Shown here one piece after another: positions 17,636-25,392 of a stretch of 64,000 bases of DNA. How positions within the stretch are numbered: the stretch's first letter is position 1; the number at the start of each line of letters is the position of its first letter. The translations under genes and the position numbers were made by a program. The DNA is from Alteromonas_E sp965248545 (GTDB lineage Bacteria > Pseudomonadota > Gammaproteobacteria > Enterobacterales > Alteromonadaceae), in NCBI GenBank assembly GCA_965248545.1, contig OZ252110.1:3596001-3660000 (forward strand), in the 5' to 3' direction. A model generated the notes under the pieces. It was not told the origin of the DNA and did not search any database. It was given only the letters and a program-made list of their open reading frames with translations.

Positions 17636-19588
17636 ATGTCCGTAGACTACCGAGAGCTACAACAGCTCATTCAAACCTCTCAATTTGAATCAGCCATTGA
17701 GCAGGCGCATTTATTGTTGCCAGAGCACAGTGATGACACTGAACTACTCTATTTACTTGCCGTTGCTCAACGGTTTGCTAAACAAGTCTCTGCAGCAATA
17801 ACGACCATAAATACCATTCTCAGTATTCGACCGACACACAGCAGAGCGCATCAAGAGGCGGGTTATTGTTATTTACTGCAAGGTAAATCAGATACGGCGC
17901 GAGAAGCATTTAAAAATGCAACTATTACCAATCCAGCCTTGCTCAGCGCCTGGTTGCAGCTACAAAAATTAGATAACAACACTGACGCTTCAACTGCAAT
18001 ACAAACACAAATAAACACGCTAAAAGCGCTACCAAAAATGGTACTGGGTGCCATGGATCTGATGTATGAAGGTAAATACGCGCAAGCGGAGTCTGTTTGT
18101 CGCCAATACTTGCAGTCTGATAAGCATAATCCAGATGCTATGTGCATATTAGCTGAACTAGGGGTGCGAACTAAGGTATATGACGACGCGCTATTTTTAC
18201 TCGAAACGTGTTGCCAACTGCACCCTTGTTTTGAGCCCGCACAACGCTTATTAACTGAATTGCTACACACCTTGGGGCAACATCATCGGGCAGTTTCGCA
18301 CGCTCAGAAGTACTATGAAAATCATCCAAATGATAGCGGTATAGGCGCAACACTCGCGTCTTGTTTAATCGGAGTTGGAAAAGTAGAGGAGGGGGTATCG
18401 CTCTATCGTAAACTGCTGGAACAAGAACCTAACCGTTCTGGTATGTATGTTCAGTTTGGTCATGCATTGAAAGCTAAAGGTGATATTGACGACGCAATTA
18501 AACATTATCAGACGGCGTACACGCTCAATCCGGGGTTGGGTGACGCATATTGGTCTTTGGCTAACACCAAAACCTATTCGTTTAGCGACACTGAATTAAC
18601 TGCTATGAAAGCGTATGCTGATAGTGCCAAGGGCGATGATATCAGCCGTATCCAGTTTTGTTTTGCGTTAGGTAAAGCTTATGAAGACAAAGCAAATTAT
18701 GAGCAATCCTTTCAGTATTATCAGCTTGGAAACAAGCTCAAGCAAGCGAGTGTCAGGTATGACGCGGATAATCAATCTCAACTAGTCGATCTACAAATAA
18801 CACATTGTACCGAATCACTGTACAAGGATGTTGGGCAAGGCAACAAGGCCGGTGACCCAATATTTATCGTAGGGCTACCGCGCTCTGGCTCTACCTTAAT
18901 CGAGCAAATTCTTTCATCACATAGCCAAGTCGACGCGACGATGGAATTGCACAATATTTTAGGTATTGCGATGCGCTTACGTGGTCGTATGACGAACGAT
19001 ACACCAGCGTACCCAGCGAATTTAAAAGACTTAGCTAATGACCAAGTAAAAGCGTTGGCCGACAAATTTTTAAGGGATACTCAACACTACAGGCAAGGTG
19101 CCCCGTTTTTTATAGACAAAATGCCGAACAACTTTATGCATATCGGATTGATCAAGCTATTGCTCCCAAATGCGAAGATCATCGATGCAAGACGCGACCC
19201 TATGGCCTGTTGTTTCAGTGGCTATAAACAGCTATTTGGAGAAGGTCAGGACTTCTCCTATGGCTTAACCGAAATTGGCCGATATTATCGCGATTATGAG
19301 CGATTGATGGAGCATTGGGATAAGGTATTCCCTGACCAAATATTGCGGGTTCAACACGAAGATGTTATTAACAACCTTGAAGGTCAAGTCAGGACGATTC
19401 TTGACTATTGTGGGCTACAATATGAACAAGCATGTGTGGAATTCCATAAAAATACCCGTGTAGTTAAGACGCCTAGCAGTGAGCAAGTCCGACAACCCAT
19501 ATACCGAAGCGCAATGACTCAATGGCTAAATTACAAGCCATGGTTAAACGAATTAATTGATACTTTAGACTATTACCCAAAGAAATGA
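17636..19588 (+). CDS. TPR-repeat sulfotransferase family protein
   Basis: A 650-residue two-part protein. Residues 1 to about 380 hold tetratricopeptide-like repeats (for example PTHSRAHQEAGYCYLLQGKS and LEPNRSGMYVQFGHALKAKG-type units). From about residue 410 comes a sulfotransferase domain with the PAPS-binding loop FIVGLPRSGSTLIEQIL, and later IDARRDPMACCFSGYKQ. Such proteins are predicted cytosolic enzymes moving sulfate from PAPS to an unknown acceptor. It overlaps the next small gene by 4 bp (ATGA), so the two are likely coupled. Confidence 0.88.
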   Translation: MSVDYRELQQLIQTSQFESAIEQAHLLLPEHSDDTELLYLLAVAQRFAKQVSAAITTINTILSIRPTHSRAHQEAGYCYLLQGKSDTAREAFKNATITNPALLSAWLQLQKLDNNTDASTAIQTQINTLKALPKMVLGAMDLMYEGKYAQAESVCRQYLQSDKHNPDAMCILAELGVRTKVYDDALFLLETCCQLHPCFEPAQRLLTELLHTLGQHHRAVSHAQKYYENHPNDSGIGATLASCLIGVGKVEEGVSLYRKLLEQEPNRSGMYVQFGHALKAKGDIDDAIKHYQTAYTLNPGLGDAYWSLANTKTYSFSDTELTAMKAYADSAKGDDISRIQFCFALGKAYEDKANYEQSFQYYQLGNKLKQASVRYDADNQSQLVDLQITHCTESLYKDVGQGNKAGDPIFIVGLPRSGSTLIEQILSSHSQVDATMELHNILGIAMRLRGRMTNDTPAYPANLKDLANDQVKALADKFLRDTQHYRQGAPFFIDKMPNNFMHIGLIKLLLPNAKIIDARRDPMACCFSGYKQLFGEGQDFSYGLTEIGRYYRDYERLMEHWDKVFPDQILRVQHEDVINNLEGQVRTILDYCGLQYEQACVEFHKNTRVVKTPSSEQVRQPIYRSAMTQWLNYKPWLNELIDTLDYYPKK

Positions 19589-19983
19589 ACTCAGCAAAAC
19601 ACGGTGACGTAAACGTATACTGGAAAGGCAACCAACTGATTGTTGAGCCCGAATCAATATTTAATGTTGAAGGCCTGATTGAGGCTTCACGCGTGATTAA
19701 CATACAAATTGATAACAAACCGGTTGAAAAGTGGATCCGGGTCATACACTTTAAGAAAAATGATATTGTCGGACCGGTAGATGGCGCGAGATATATCGTT
19801 GAGAGTGTTCAATATAGCGCCGATAATGGTTGCCAAAGGGTTTGTGTTGTTGGTGGCAATCCATTGAATAAAAAAGGTTATCAAGCGGTTTGTGATAGTG
19901 TCGGAATAGACGTTTCTTTTTATGACAGCCTAGAGTCATTCGAACAAGATATAAGCATACAAAAGGCGCAAACCTCTGCGTAA
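19585..19983 (+). CDS. Unknown small protein, possibly STAS-like
   Basis: A 132-residue soluble protein that starts inside the stop of the sulfotransferase gene (4-bp overlap). Its layout, with a short strand (NQLIVEPESIFNVEGLIEAS), then W-x-R-V-I-H-F, then a long helix, a strand (GCQRVCVVGG) and a final helix near DSLESFEQDI, resembles the two STAS-like proteins at 48105 and 49231. The similarity is at the level of pattern only. No catalytic motif is visible. The coupling suggests it serves the TPR-sulfotransferase. Confidence 0.6.
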   Translation: MNSAKHGDVNVYWKGNQLIVEPESIFNVEGLIEASRVINIQIDNKPVEKWIRVIHFKKNDIVGPVDGARYIVESVQYSADNGCQRVCVVGGNPLNKKGYQAVCDSVGIDVSFYDSLESFEQDISIQKAQTSA

Positions 19984-20045
19984 TACATTGCAAGTAAGCC
20001 ACAGGTATTTGAGTATTTAGACAATTAATCGAATTGCGATGCTCA

Positions 20046-20402
20046 ATGTCCAAATCTTTAAACGACTTAAAACAATTGAAAGCTTTGATGCGCGAAAAGC
20101 GCACGGTAATCAAAGAGCTCAATGACAAAGCCATTAGCCTTGATCGGCAGGTTGAAGAGAACAAGCAATTGCTGTCGCAGTTAAAAATGCAATTGTTGTC
20201 GGCGCAGCAACACGCCCAATCCAACAATAACTCAATCAACACCAATCTGATTCAACAGACTGATTACGTCCAGAGTTTACTGAGCCAAGTGGAACAATTG
20301 TCGGAGAAGAGAACGACAATGACGCTCATGGTGGATGAGTTGCTATTTAAGAACAAACAACTTGAAAACGAAATTGCGTTGCGTGAGTTGGAGTTTCATT
20401 AG
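20046..20402 (+). CDS. Unknown coiled-coil protein
   Basis: A 118-residue, highly charged protein (from MSKSLNDLKQLKAL) that is almost wholly predicted coiled coil, with heptads of Leu/Lys/Glu through LRELEFH at the end. Starts at ATG 20046; upstream TTG and out-of-frame ATG codons exist and no clear ribosome site fixes the choice. Same strand as the sulfotransferase and its small partner, 62 bp after the latter. It is the last gene before the dif site. Function unknown. Confidence 0.6.
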   Translation: MSKSLNDLKQLKALMREKRTVIKELNDKAISLDRQVEENKQLLSQLKMQLLSAQQHAQSNNNSINTNLIQQTDYVQSLLSQVEQLSEKRTTMTLMVDELLFKNKQLENEIALRELEFH

Positions 20403-20451
20403 TTTTAAATAGAAGAATAGGCCACACCTGAGTAATAACATCAAATACCAT

Positions 20452-20479
20452 ATTTAACATAATATACATTATGAGAAGT
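20452..20479. other. dif: dif-type XerC/XerD recombination site (chromosome terminus)
   Basis: Read on the plus strand: XerD-side arm ATTTAACATAA (20452-20462), centre TATACA (20463-20468), XerC-side arm TTATGAGAAGT (20469-20479). The XerD arm and centre, 17 of 17 bases, equal the reverse complement of the E. coli dif site, and the first five bases of the XerC arm (TTATG) also match. The outer XerC arm differs, as it does between species. This places the window at or near the replication terminus. The XerC half is repeated at 21594-21604, so this copy is also the left junction of an integrated element. Confidence 0.87.
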
Positions 20480-20482
20480 TTA
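20461..20482 (+). repeat. 22-bp direct repeat, left copy (dif core plus XerC arm)
   Basis: A 22-base segment beginning AATATACATT and ending GAGAAGTTTA is identical to 21586-21607. It covers the end of the XerD arm, the centre, and the XerC arm plus three bases beyond. Confidence 0.9.
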
Positions 20483-20594
20483 TGCGGAGGTTGAAAAGGC
20501 TCAGTTCCGTGGTGGATCCTTATAAAAATTACGGAATAACAATAAGATAAGACCTTCCTAAAGAGATTTGTAATTAAGCCCTACGTTCTAGTTT

Positions 20595-21272
20595 TTATTT
20601 GGGCTTTACCACTATAGCCATTGGATCCCATATCTTGCGCAAACTGTATCTGTCGACATCGAATACTTCTTCTGGGTAATAAACAGTCGTATCGAAGCCA
20701 GCTTCGCGATACCTATCAAAATAATCTTTGCCTGGTTGATGAACATGGTGCATTTTATCTGGCGATAATGGATACAAATCAGCTGTCTTTTCGAGTGGAT
20801 AAACAGGAACACTCAGCGCCGCAGTACACCCTGGTCGCAGCACTCTATACATCTCCCTGATTGCTTTTCTATCATCAGGTATGTGTTCTAAAACATGTGC
20901 ACAGTAAATAAAATCAAAACTGTTGTCTTCGAATTCAAGTTCAGTCAAATCCATTTTTTTAACGTCAATGCCATCAAAACGTTCATCAATAAAAAAATCT
21001 ATCGCTGTGTATGACTTAGCATTGTTTTGCATACGTTCCACTAGAAATGGCTCTGGCGCAACATGAAGAATATCTAAATTGGGTTGTGGCAAATCACACA
21101 AATCAAGCGTTAGCCATGCGCTTCTATGTCTATGGTGGCTCTTGCAGTTTGGACACGTGCAGTCCCTGTGTAACTGTCTCGACTCATCTTCAGTGAAATT
21201 CATGTTCTGTGGTAAAAACTGTTCACCTTGCCAACCGCATATTGGGCATTCACGCATGGTTTTACTATCCAT
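20595..21272 (-). CDS. Class I SAM-dependent methyltransferase with N-terminal zinc motif
   Basis: A methyltransferase of about 225 residues. The N-terminus has two Cys pairs (CPICGWQGEQF and CTCPNCKSHHRHR) that could bind zinc. Then come an HVAPEP segment, an acidic strand end AIDFFIDERFDG, and FDFIYCAHVLEHIPDD with a following VLRPGCTAALSVPV, typical of the Methyltransf_11 fold. The start is uncertain: ATG 21272 is given, with ATG 21257 (MRECPICG) as an alternative. It is the only intact gene inside the Xer-flanked element, so it is probably cargo. The substrate is unknown. Confidence 0.82.
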   Translation of the reverse strand: MDSKTMRECPICGWQGEQFLPQNMNFTEDESRQLHRDCTCPNCKSHHRHRSAWLTLDLCDLPQPNLDILHVAPEPFLVERMQNNAKSYTAIDFFIDERFDGIDVKKMDLTELEFEDNSFDFIYCAHVLEHIPDDRKAIREMYRVLRPGCTAALSVPVYPLEKTADLYPLSPDKMHHVHQPGKDYFDRYREAGFDTTVYYPEEVFDVDRYSLRKIWDPMAIVVKPK

Positions 21273-21360
21273 GTATACTGAAAGTGCGGGCATAATAAGA
21301 GTCAATGCATCTCAGTGCAATAGACATCACAAGAAGTTATTTCAAGGCAACAAATTAGTA

Positions 21361-21583
21361 ATGAATAAAGACGTTACTCTGACAATTGAACAGCAGCTAG
21401 CTATTACTGATATGGGTGCCTTCTAGACTGCGTGATACATACATCAAATGGCGACTGGGGTTCGCCCCTTATTTCCTGATGAGCAGAGAAACTTACTACC
21501 GTCATGCCCGAGAACTTAGGTACGATTATGGAATAGAAATCCGCAAAAAGAGTCCCTATTACCAGCCCCCAAAGACAGACTAA
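21361..21583 (+). pseudogene. Remnant of a filamentous-phage gene II/X-type replication protein
   Basis: Two reading frames join across a frameshift near 21421-21428. The first reads NKDVTLTIEQQLAITDMGAF and stops at TAG 21424. The second continues from 21428 with LRDTYIKWRLGF, then SRETYYRHARELRYDYGIEI, and stops at TAA 21581. The Tyr/Arg/His-rich helix followed by YGIEI resembles the C-terminal end of phage/plasmid replication proteins of the Rep_II/X family (M13 gpII, CTX RstA-like). The N-terminal nicking domain is missing. The stop codon lies inside the right-hand att arm. Confidence 0.65.
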
Positions 21584-21604
21584 TCAATATACATTATGAG
21601 AAGT
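21577..21604. other. Right-hand att junction: dif centre and XerC arm with non-consensus XerD arm
   Basis: XerD-side arm AGACTAATCAA (poor match, 4 of 11 to the left copy), centre TATACA (21588-21593), XerC-side arm TTATGAGAAGT (21594-21604), the last two identical to the dif copy at 20463-20479. A weak XerD arm from the element beside a good XerC arm from the chromosome is expected after integration of elements whose attP carries a degenerate XerD site. Confidence 0.8.
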
Positions 21605-21607
21605 TTA
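21586..21607 (+). repeat. 22-bp direct repeat, right copy
   Basis: Identical to 20461-20482. Bases outside the 22-bp block differ on both sides, which marks the extent of shared sequence between the two att junctions. Confidence 0.9.
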
Positions 21608-21727
21608 GGTCTTGATCGAGTGTTGAGGTACACATCAGGAAGCGCATGAATTTGCGCGTCATACACATTCGAAACTAATGTGTCAGTTTTTTATCTCCTT
21701 GCATTTCTTTCAAAACAATGTGTCTAA

Positions 21728-22399
21728 CTAATGTAAAGTCTTTTTCTCTACTGAACTTTTAAGGACGCCTAAATATTCCTCCCATGTTCTTGTTGCATTT
21801 TCCTGAAAATCAACGCTTTTTCTCTTTGTCAAAGCTACGTTTTCTCCTGTTCCTAAATACGTGTAACGTCTAGACATAATTAAACGAACTTCGGTGTGCT
21901 TATCATGCTCAAACAACACAATCGTCGTATTACCAAAGGAAAGTTCAGAAAACACATTAGCTGGCAAATTTACCAACGTTATCTGCTCATAAGGGATGAT
22001 GCTCGTAATTTGAACAAAGAAATCTTGACCATCGTATAACCTTAGGACCTGTCCTACCTGCCCCTCAACTCCTTTGTAAATCGATAGATCAAAGTCAACC
22101 ATCCAATCTCTGAAATTAACTAGTTGAGGCCAAATTTCTAGAGGTTTAGCCTTAATAAGAATCGAGTGAGTTGACACGAAATTATATGACTTTTCGTCTG
22201 GTTCATTGACTAGATAATATGATGCGTTTAATGAATATGTAAAATTGGCGGCAAACGCCAATAAACAAAGTTTCTTTAAACTTCGTAAAACCTTTCTTTG
22301 AGTTAAACCTGGTATGTATCTAAAAAGTCTAGTCTTGAGGCTTCCATAGTGACTGAAGTATTTATCATTAGAGGATAGGATACGGAATAATAAGCTCAT
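21728..22399 (-). CDS. SRPBCC (polyketide-cyclase/START-like) family protein
   Basis: A 223-residue protein. After a basic and partly hydrophobic N-terminus (residues 1-65, possibly membrane-associated near LKKLCLLAFAANF), a domain begins with HSILIKAKPLEIWPQLVNF and runs through VGQVLRLYDG and a long C-terminal helix (FQENATRTWEEYLGVLKSSV), the usual order of the SRPBCC ligand-binding fold. The ligand is unknown. The ATG at 22399 is 6 bp past the stop of the upstream methyltransferase, so both are in one operon. Confidence 0.75.
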   Translation of the reverse strand: MSLLFRILSSNDKYFSHYGSLKTRLFRYIPGLTQRKVLRSLKKLCLLAFAANFTYSLNASYYLVNEPDEKSYNFVSTHSILIKAKPLEIWPQLVNFRDWMVDFDLSIYKGVEGQVGQVLRLYDGQDFFVQITSIIPYEQITLVNLPANVFSELSFGNTTIVLFEHDKHTEVRLIMSRRYTYLGTGENVALTKRKSVDFQENATRTWEEYLGVLKSSVEKKTLH

Positions 22400-22406
22400 C
22401 AAAAGC

Positions 22407-23027
22407 TCATTTTCTTTTTTTTGCTACGATAAAGGCCGCCTCATTTTCTTTCGGTTGCCAAAACTCAACAATTTCAAAACCAGCAGATACAACCTTATTA
22501 CGTAGCTCGTTTACAGAAAAAAAGCTTATTTGCGGAATTAGCCCAATTGAATTGCCTAAAAACAACAGAAAACGAGTCGGTAGGTTCGCTTCTACACATT
22601 TAGAGCTTGTAACAAAGTAGCCTTCAGGCTTAAGCAGAGCAAAAACCTTGTCAATAGCCTGCTCCCAATCAGTGATTAGATGAAGGATGCTCATCCCGAG
22701 AACAGCGTCATAAGATTCGTCCAAAATATCGAAATCCTCAAATGAAGTATTATGAAAATATGTGTTTTTGAGGCCAAGCGCATCAGCCTTTTCCTTCGAA
22801 ATATTGATCATTTTGGACGAACTATCTATAGCACAATACTCAGATACGGAAGGCGCATGATGTATTGCTGTCGAACCCGTACCACAACCAAATTCTAATA
22901 CAGATGAAGAGCCCGTAAGGTACATTGACGTCAAATCGAGTTTTCGGTTATATGCACGTTCATCTGCAACAGGAGTTCGGGCATATAGGCCCGCAATTAA
23001 GTTCCAAAACCTGACTGAACTATTCAT
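22407..23027 (-). CDS. Class I SAM-dependent methyltransferase
   Basis: A 206-residue methyltransferase. The SAM-binding loop is VLEFGCGTGSTAI near residue 60, followed by an acidic residue in EYCAIDSSSKM and the post-motif DILDESYDAVLGMSILHLI. The start MNSSVRFWN at 23027 is chosen because GGAG precedes it by six bases; an upstream TTG would contain that ribosome site. The IAGLYARTPVADERAYNRKL opening is typical of small-molecule or quinone-type methyltransferases. Co-transcribed with an SRPBCC protein; the substrate is unknown. Confidence 0.86.
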   Translation of the reverse strand: MNSSVRFWNLIAGLYARTPVADERAYNRKLDLTSMYLTGSSSVLEFGCGTGSTAIHHAPSVSEYCAIDSSSKMINISKEKADALGLKNTYFHNTSFEDFDILDESYDAVLGMSILHLITDWEQAIDKVFALLKPEGYFVTSSKCVEANLPTRFLLFLGNSIGLIPQISFFSVNELRNKVVSAGFEIVEFWQPKENEAAFIVAKKRK

Positions 23028-23133
23028 CTTTATCTCCAATGAGAAAAACTTTAAGCTGAAGGACTGTAAACTTAAAGTCTACTGAGAATAGCCATATCAC
23101 CACAGCCCAGCAGCTCTAGCGCATAGTCAAAAT

Positions 23134-24027
23134 CTAATTAACTCGCAAGGGTTTATACCAAGCGGGTTGAGATCCCCGTGACACGATTCTATGAGTTTGA
23201 GAGTCACTAATATCTATGGCATATACCGCTCTTCTTCCATCTCTGTTTGAGGTGAAAATTAAGCTCTTACTGTCGGGAGACCATGACGGCATTGAATCTC
23301 TGGCTGGGCTGAAAGTAAGCCTCCTCTGTGAAGAACCATCAATATTCATCACATAAATTTCGAAATCGCCGTCACGGTTAGATGAAAAAGCAATCTGAGT
23401 GCCGTCTGGAGAGACCTCAGGCTGCAAATCATCTCCGTTTGAGTTAGTAAGATTCGTCAAATTTTTACCATCTTTGTCTACAATAGTAACCTCACTATCT
23501 TCATCTTCAATTTGTGAGTGGAATACAATACGTCCGTCAGGTGTGAAAAACGGCCCCCCGCCAGACACGCCCTCAATCCTTGATGGGTTCCCACCATTGA
23601 TGCCCATGAGCCAAATTTCGTTTTTTATTTCCCCGCTCTCCAAATTTCTGTAGGTTCTCCCGAATACGATATGTTTGTTATCAGGAGACCATGAAGGCGA
23701 GTGGTCCCATACCCCCTCTTGATGAGTTAATCTCTTCCAATTTCCCCCATCTTTGCTAATTGAGTAAATTGACCATGTTTTACCATCTTCACTTTTTCTG
23801 TAAAACGCTAGATGCTCCCCACTTGGTGACCAAGCTAAATAACCCCCCCCGCTTAAAGGCGGCCTTGTAAGTTGAATTTCAGAAGTCCCATGTTGGTCAA
23901 CTAAATAGATCTCAAATTCTCCACTCTTATCAGAGGCATAAGCGATATCTAAATGTAAATTGGAGGCTTGCGTATCAAGACCGAAAAACAAATGACTACA
24001 AAATAAAACACAAAAAATAGATTTCAA
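23134..24027 (-). CDS. Exported TolB-like beta-propeller (PD40 repeats)
   Basis: A 297-residue protein with a signal peptide (to about QAS, residue 22) and five or so PD40 repeats. Examples are AYASDKSGEFEIYLVDQHG, LAWSPSGEHLAFYRKS, PSWSPDNKHIVFGR, VSPDGTQIAFSSNRDGDFEIYVMN and PSWSPDSKSLIFTSNRDG. These resemble the propeller of TolB, but the TolB N-terminal domain is missing, so this is a propeller-only protein, probably periplasmic and protein- or sugar-binding. It appears to start at TTG. Confidence 0.82.
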   Translation of the reverse strand: MKSIFCVLFCSHLFFGLDTQASNLHLDIAYASDKSGEFEIYLVDQHGTSEIQLTRPPLSGGGYLAWSPSGEHLAFYRKSEDGKTWSIYSISKDGGNWKRLTHQEGVWDHSPSWSPDNKHIVFGRTYRNLESGEIKNEIWLMGINGGNPSRIEGVSGGGPFFTPDGRIVFHSQIEDEDSEVTIVDKDGKNLTNLTNSNGDDLQPEVSPDGTQIAFSSNRDGDFEIYVMNIDGSSQRRLTFSPARDSMPSWSPDSKSLIFTSNRDGRRAVYAIDISDSQTHRIVSRGSQPAWYKPLRVN

Positions 24028-24291
24028 ACTTCAATACCCAATCGATGAAAAGCACACAGTGAAACGAACAAGAAACAACAATGTAGTCAATCATAATTTA
24101 CTACCAAGGCAAGCGGTACAGCCAAAAATGAATAGCCCTTATACAAAATAAGCTGTATGAGCTTATCTTCGGACCCGCGTATTATTGCCAATTCTTTAGC
24201 AAGCAATACCTCACTGTTCATTTTGACGTTTAGGCGCTCGACAGTTTAGGTATGTTTTCGTTAGTTCTTAGTTTTAGCTATGGGAGGTAAA

Positions 24292-24690
24292 ATGAATAAG
24301 ACTGGTTATAACGTCCGATCCTTACTATCCACACTTTGGATCTTCGTTTGCTTGAACATTTTTGCAAAAGATATGCATGAGCTTGGACGCCCTGGCATGT
24401 TGGAGCAAGTAATGTCAGGAGTCATTGATGGTGTTGTTGTTACAGATACCCTGATGCTTGTTGGCGGTATGATGATTGAAATTATGATTGTGATGGTTCT
24501 CTTGTCCATCATATTACCGCATAGACTAAATCGGCGATTTAACATCGGTATTGGTGTTGTGTCCGTTGGTATAACGATATGGACAAACACCAACCCTGAT
24601 CTCGATAACATATTTTTCATGGTCATAAATCTCATGGCGTTAGCTTCCATCATTTGGATTTCTTGGAACTGGAATGAGGAAGGCGCTTAG
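24292..24690 (+). CDS. DUF6326-like integral membrane protein
   Basis: A 132-residue protein with four hydrophobic segments (about residues 8-24, 45-75, 80-97 and 104-125) and the order VRSLLSTLWIFVCLN, then GVVVTDTLMLVG, IMVVLLSIILPHRLNRRFNI-type loop, seen in the DUF6326 family. The start is ATG at 24292, with GGAGGTAAA just before it. The biochemical role is unknown. It stands alone in the accessory region past the dif element. Confidence 0.72.
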   Translation: MNKTGYNVRSLLSTLWIFVCLNIFAKDMHELGRPGMLEQVMSGVIDGVVVTDTLMLVGGMMIEIMIVMVLLSIILPHRLNRRFNIGIGVVSVGITIWTNTNPDLDNIFFMVINLMALASIIWISWNWNEEGA

Positions 24691-24842
24691 CCAGAATATG
24701 GAGCTTCTGACGGAATATCAATCACTTACTTGTATATGTCCGAGTTTCCGTCGGAAAGAGCGATACTGCTCAACATTGATACAGAATCTAAGGCGTGTCA
24801 GGCATATCATTTAAACGAAGTATTTCTAAGAATGCACTGTAT

Positions 24843-24870
24843 AAAATGTGAATGGATTCATTCACATTTT
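24843..24870 (+). terminator. Perfect hairpin before the MAPEG gene
   Basis: AAAATGTGAATG, loop GATT, CATTCACATTTT: a perfect 12-bp stem followed by T and AG. It sits 153 bp after the DUF6326-like gene and 15 bp before the next start codon, so it could be a terminator for the former or a leader hairpin of the latter. Confidence 0.5.
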
Positions 24871-24884
24871 TAGAGGATAAAGGT

Positions 24885-25295
24885 ATGAATCAAGAAATGA
24901 TTTTTTATCCCATTTTGGGACAAATTTTCTTAACACTTATAGTTTATGTTAAATTGCTTTTGGTAAAGAAGGAGGCTCTAAAATGTGGGGCGGTTAATCT
25001 TGGACGCAGAGCTCTGCACGAAGATGCATGGCCCAATAAGGTGTTAGGTGTTTCAAGAAACCTACAAAATCAATTTGAAAGCCCTGTGCTGTTTTATGTC
25101 ATTTGCTTTATATATTGGGCACTAAGGGTGATTGACGTATTTGTGATTGTCATGTCATGGCTTTTCGTATTTTTTCGGCTTATACACATGATCATACACA
25201 CTGGAGAAAATGATGTACTTTACCGCAAGGCCATATTTTTGTGCTCTTCAGCGATTCTGTTGATTCTTTCTCTGGTAGTCTTGGTTCGTATCTAG
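24885..25295 (+). CDS. MAPEG-family membrane protein
   Basis: A 136-residue protein with four membrane segments. It shows the MAPEG pattern: an N-terminal helix (MIFYPILGQIFLTLIVYVKLL), a loop with NLQNQFESPVLFYV (the conserved N-x-x-E-x-x-x-x-F-Y region), and a third helix with FRLIHMIIH. MAPEG proteins include microsomal glutathione transferases and eicosanoid enzymes; bacterial members are mostly uncharacterised. Start ATG 24885 is preceded by AGGATAAAGGT. Confidence 0.8.
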   Translation: MNQEMIFYPILGQIFLTLIVYVKLLLVKKEALKCGAVNLGRRALHEDAWPNKVLGVSRNLQNQFESPVLFYVICFIYWALRVIDVFVIVMSWLFVFFRLIHMIIHTGENDVLYRKAIFLCSSAILLILSLVVLVRI

Positions 25296-25392
25296 TCGAT
25301 TTTTTCTTTCTCAAACATTTTTAGTAATCCATTAGCAAGATTAGGTCTTTTATCCTCAAACGTTCTCGCCCAAAGTGGAAACCCCATTATGT

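Larger units (their letters stand above)
20463..21593. mobile_element. Degenerate Xer-integrated element (IMEX-like, filamentous-phage type)
   Basis: About 1.13 kb lie between a full dif site (left) and a second copy of the dif centre plus XerC arm (right), next to an unrelated XerD-side arm. This is what XerC/XerD integration of a circular element into dif leaves behind. The interior holds one minus-strand methyltransferase gene (cargo) and, at the right end, the frameshifted C-terminus of a gene II/X-like phage replication protein. No coat, zot or recombinase gene is present, so the element is probably a decayed satellite or remnant that relied on host Xer proteins. Confidence 0.72.

Noticed and set aside
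21079..21426. Whole plus-strand frame of 115 residues
   Set aside because: Its first two thirds are antisense to the methyltransferase gene; only the last part (from about 21361) resembles a replication protein.
24720..24785. Imperfect inverted repeat TGACGGAA ... TTCCGTCG, considered as an integron attC site
   Set aside because: The core GTTRRRY/RYYYAAC boxes are missing and no integrase or cassette array is present.
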